The notes beneath the pieces were generated by a model. The model was given only the letters and a program-made list of their open reading frames with translations. It was not told where the DNA came from and made no database searches. Position numbers and translations under genes: made by a program. 64,000 nt of DNA from Pantoea nemavictus (GTDB lineage: Bacteria > Pseudomonadota > Gammaproteobacteria > Enterobacterales > Enterobacteriaceae), in the NCBI RefSeq assembly GCF_037479095.1, contig NZ_JBBGZW010000001.1, positions 4,030,001-4,094,000 of the forward strand, in the 5' to 3' direction. Positions 61,805 to 64,000 of this stretch are shown here, piece by piece. Positions within the stretch are counted from its first letter, which is position 1. Each line of letters starts with the position of its first letter.

Positions 61805-64000
61805 ATGAAAACGTTAAAAAATTGGTCTTTAGCGGCGTCCGATGGCCACCACGTGGCGTTAACCGTCGACGGCAAACACACGCTGTGCCTGTATGTGCTG
61901 GAATCGGGTCTGTTCCGCGTGGCGATTAAACGTCAGGGCGCCTATACCCTCGACAGAACCTGGAGCATTGCGCCGCAGAGTGATGTGCCGTGGGAAGGGC
62001 GTCAGCGTGACAGTCTGGCGGGCTTCTCGTTGCCGGGCTTTACGCTTGAGGAGGAGGGCAGCACGTTGGTGATCGCCACCGATAAGCTACGGGTAATCGT
62101 GCATCAGCCGCTGGCGCTGGAGTGGCAATATTGCGACAGCGCCGGCGCGTGGCAACTGCTGACCTGCGATCGCCCGACCAGCGCCTATCAAATCAATGCG
62201 CACGGCGATGGCGTGGCGCACTATCAGCGCCGCATGCACGATGACCGTTATTATGGTCTGGGTGAGAAAAGCGGTGATTTGCAGCGCAACGGCCAGCGCT
62301 ATGAGATGCGCAACCTTGATGCCATGGGTTACAACGCGGCCTCCACCGACCCGCTGTACAAACACGTGCCGTTCACCATTACGCGCCGCAACAACGTTAG
62401 CTTTGGCCTCTATTACGATAACCTCAGCAGCAGCTGGTTTGATCTCGGCAATGAGCTCGACAACTATCATCAGCCGTATCGCCGCTGGCAGGCTGAAAGT
62501 GGCGATATCGACTATTACCTGTTTGTCGGCGACAAGGTGCTGGATATCACCAAAGCCTTCGTGCGTCTGACCGGTAAAACCCTGTTCGGCCCGAAATGGA
62601 GCCTCGGCTACAGCGGCTCAACCATGCATTACACCGACGCACCAGACGCACAGCATCAGCTAATGAACTTCATTCGCCTGTGCGAAGAGCACGATATTCC
62701 GTGTGATTCCTTCCAGCTCTCCTCCGGCTATACCTCGATCAACAACAAGCGCTACGTATTTAACTGGAATTACGACAAAGTGCCGCAGCCTGAAGTGATG
62801 AGCCAGGCGTTTCACGACGCCGGCTTGCGCCTCGCCGCCAATATCAAACCGTGTTTGTTGCAGGATCATCCGCGCTACCACGAGGTGGCGGAACAAGGGT
62901 TGTTTATTCGCGACTCCGAAGAGGATGCGCCGGAGCGTTCGGTGTTCTGGGATGATGAAGGTTCGCATCTCGATTTCACTCATCCGCAAGCCGTGGCGTG
63001 GTGGCAGGAAAACGTCACCAAGCAGCTGCTGGAGAAGGGCATCGATTCCACCTGGAACGACAACAACGAATACGAAGTGTGGGATGGCGAAGCGCGCTGT
63101 CACGGTTTTGGCACGCCGATAGCGATTAAACATATCCGCCCGGTCATGCCGCTGCTGATGATGCGCGCCTCGATGGAAGCGCAGCAGCGCTTCGCACCGG
63201 ACAAGCGTCCATTCCTGATCTCCCGTTCGGGCTGTGCCGGGATGCAGCGATATGTGCAGACCTGGAGCGGCGACAACCGCACCAACTGGAACACGCTGCG
63301 CTACAACATCCGCATGGGATTAGGCATGAGCTTGTCCGGGTTGTACAACGTGGGACATGATGTCGGCGGTTTTTCCGGCGATAAGCCGGACGCAGAACTG
63401 TTTGTGCGCTGGGTACAAAATGGCGTGATGCATCCGCGCTTTACCATCCACTCCTGGAATGATGATCACACGGTTAACGAACCCTGGATGTATCCGGCGG
63501 CTACGCCTGCGATCCGTGCGGCCATGGCGCTGCGCTATCGTCTGCTGCCGTATCTCTACACCCTGCTGTGGCAGGCACATGCGGACGACGAGCCGATGCT
63601 GCGTCCAACCTTCCTCGATCACGAGCAGGATGCGCAGACGTTTGCCGAGTGCGATGAGTTTATGCTGGGACGCGATCTGCTGGTGGCCAGCGTGGTCGAA
63701 CCCGGCCAGCGTCAACGTCGTCTATGGTTGCCCGACAACCAATCTGGCTGGTATGACTTTGCCAGCCAGCAGTGGTACAGCGGCGGTCAGTGGATCACCC
63801 TGGATGCGCCGCTGGAAATCCAGCCGATGCTGGTGCGTGCCGGTGCCGCTTTACCGCTGAGTGAACGTCTGCGCCACGTTGATGCCCAGGCGGACGATTG
63901 CCGCACGCTGCAGCTGTTCCCGCTGCAAGGCAAAGGGATAACAACCGGCGTGCTGTTTGAGGATGATGGCGAATCCTGGGGCTATCAGCAGGGCGATGCG
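61805..64000 (+). CDS. Glycoside hydrolase family 31 (3' end outside window)
   Basis: Retaining alpha-glycosidase; 732 residues are visible and it runs off the right edge. An N-terminal beta domain (with RYYGLGEKSGDLQRNGQRYE) is followed by a TIM barrel. The nucleophile Asp lies in GIDSTWNDNNEYEVWDGE (DNNE instead of the common DMNE). The probable acid/base Asp is in QTWSGDNRTNWNTLRYNIRM. NVGHDVGGFSGDKPDAELFV and the DUF5110-type C-terminal part (VLFEDDGESWGYQQGD) follow. It is co-transcribed with the hexuronate transporter, so it may release uronates or supply sugars in the same niche; substrate unknown. Confidence 0.88.
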   Translation, partial: MKTLKNWSLAASDGHHVALTVDGKHTLCLYVLESGLFRVAIKRQGAYTLDRTWSIAPQSDVPWEGRQRDSLAGFSLPGFTLEEEGSTLVIATDKLRVIVHQPLALEWQYCDSAGAWQLLTCDRPTSAYQINAHGDGVAHYQRRMHDDRYYGLGEKSGDLQRNGQRYEMRNLDAMGYNAASTDPLYKHVPFTITRRNNVSFGLYYDNLSSSWFDLGNELDNYHQPYRRWQAESGDIDYYLFVGDKVLDITKAFVRLTGKTLFGPKWSLGYSGSTMHYTDAPDAQHQLMNFIRLCEEHDIPCDSFQLSSGYTSINNKRYVFNWNYDKVPQPEVMSQAFHDAGLRLAANIKPCLLQDHPRYHEVAEQGLFIRDSEEDAPERSVFWDDEGSHLDFTHPQAVAWWQENVTKQLLEKGIDSTWNDNNEYEVWDGEARCHGFGTPIAIKHIRPVMPLLMMRASMEAQQRFAPDKRPFLISRSGCAGMQRYVQTWSGDNRTNWNTLRYNIRMGLGMSLSGLYNVGHDVGGFSGDKPDAELFVRWVQNGVMHPRFTIHSWNDDHTVNEPWMYPAATPAIRAAMALRYRLLPYLYTLLWQAHADDEPMLRPTFLDHEQDAQTFAECDEFMLGRDLLVASVVEPGQRQRRLWLPDNQSGWYDFASQQWYSGGQWITLDAPLEIQPMLVRAGAALPLSERLRHVDAQADDCRTLQLFPLQGKGITTGVLFEDDGESWGYQQGDA

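Overview
The window is chromosomal DNA from a GC-rich enterobacterium. The gene content (pqqABCDEF, pqqU, srfABC, scsABCD, a KdgR-type uronate regulon, uxuA/uxaC/uxuR) and protein sequences close to Escherichia/Klebsiella homologues point to Erwiniaceae, most likely a Pantoea or Erwinia relative. The genus is an inference. No rRNA, tRNA, CRISPR, transposase or prophage gene was seen.

Layout. 1-3 kb: an oqxAB-type RND efflux pair (oqxB cut by the window edge) and a divergent RarA/SoxS-like activator. 3.1-3.8 kb: a membrane-anchored barnase homologue with its barstar. 3.8-10.5 kb: srfC, srfB, srfA. 10.6-12.5 kb: a BenE-type transporter divergent from sutR. 12.5-13.6 kb: a MarR regulator and an isochorismatase-fold hydrolase. 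13.6-15.7 kb: pqqU, the PQQ receptor. 15.9-20.4 kb: a beta-hydroxyacid-type dehydrogenase, an AraC regulator, a type-2 2-isopropylmalate synthase and an orphan sulfonate-type binding protein. 20.4-27.1 kb: a dipeptidase and pqqABCDEF. 27.3-30.4 kb: a YceI protein, a gene-free stretch of intergenic repeats, and dld. 30.8-35.7 kb: a seven-gene PTS operon (PfkA-like kinase, UlaB-like IIB, UlaA-like IIC, class II aldolase, small coiled-coil protein, IIA, P-loop kinase). 35.7-38.8 kb: LysR, MFS and SDR genes. 39.1-42.7 kb: scsABCD. 42.7-50.5 kb: kdgF divergent from an RpiB/LacAB-family (DhuI-like) isomerase, then a Dpp/Opp-type ABC transporter in operon with an enolase-superfamily enzyme. Both promoter regions carry KdgR-like and CRP-like sites. 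50.8-53.8 kb: a Fur-controlled binding protein, a DUF2231-like membrane protein and a PQQ-type sugar dehydrogenase. 53.8-54.35 kb: a LexA-controlled TisB-like toxin with a divergent IstR-like antisense RNA. 54.4-56.7 kb: an M24-family protein and a LysR regulator. 56.7-64 kb: uxuR, uxaC, uxuA, divergent from a hexuronate MFS transporter and a GH31 glycosidase (cut by the window edge).

How it fits together. Three themes dominate. The first is PQQ: biosynthesis, uptake receptor and a PQQ-family dehydrogenase lie within 40 kb. The second is uronate and pectin-type sugar catabolism: KdgF, a DhuI-like isomerase, a KdgR-linked ABC transporter, and UxaC/UxuA/UxuR/hexuronate transporter. The third is stress: RND efflux, Scs copper/thiol proteins and an SOS toxin. 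Perfect CRP palindromes precede the PTS operon, the kdgF/dhuI pair and pqqA, so much of the window is probably under catabolite control. The most notable finds are the tisB/istR-like locus and the uncharacterised PTS-kinase-aldolase operon.
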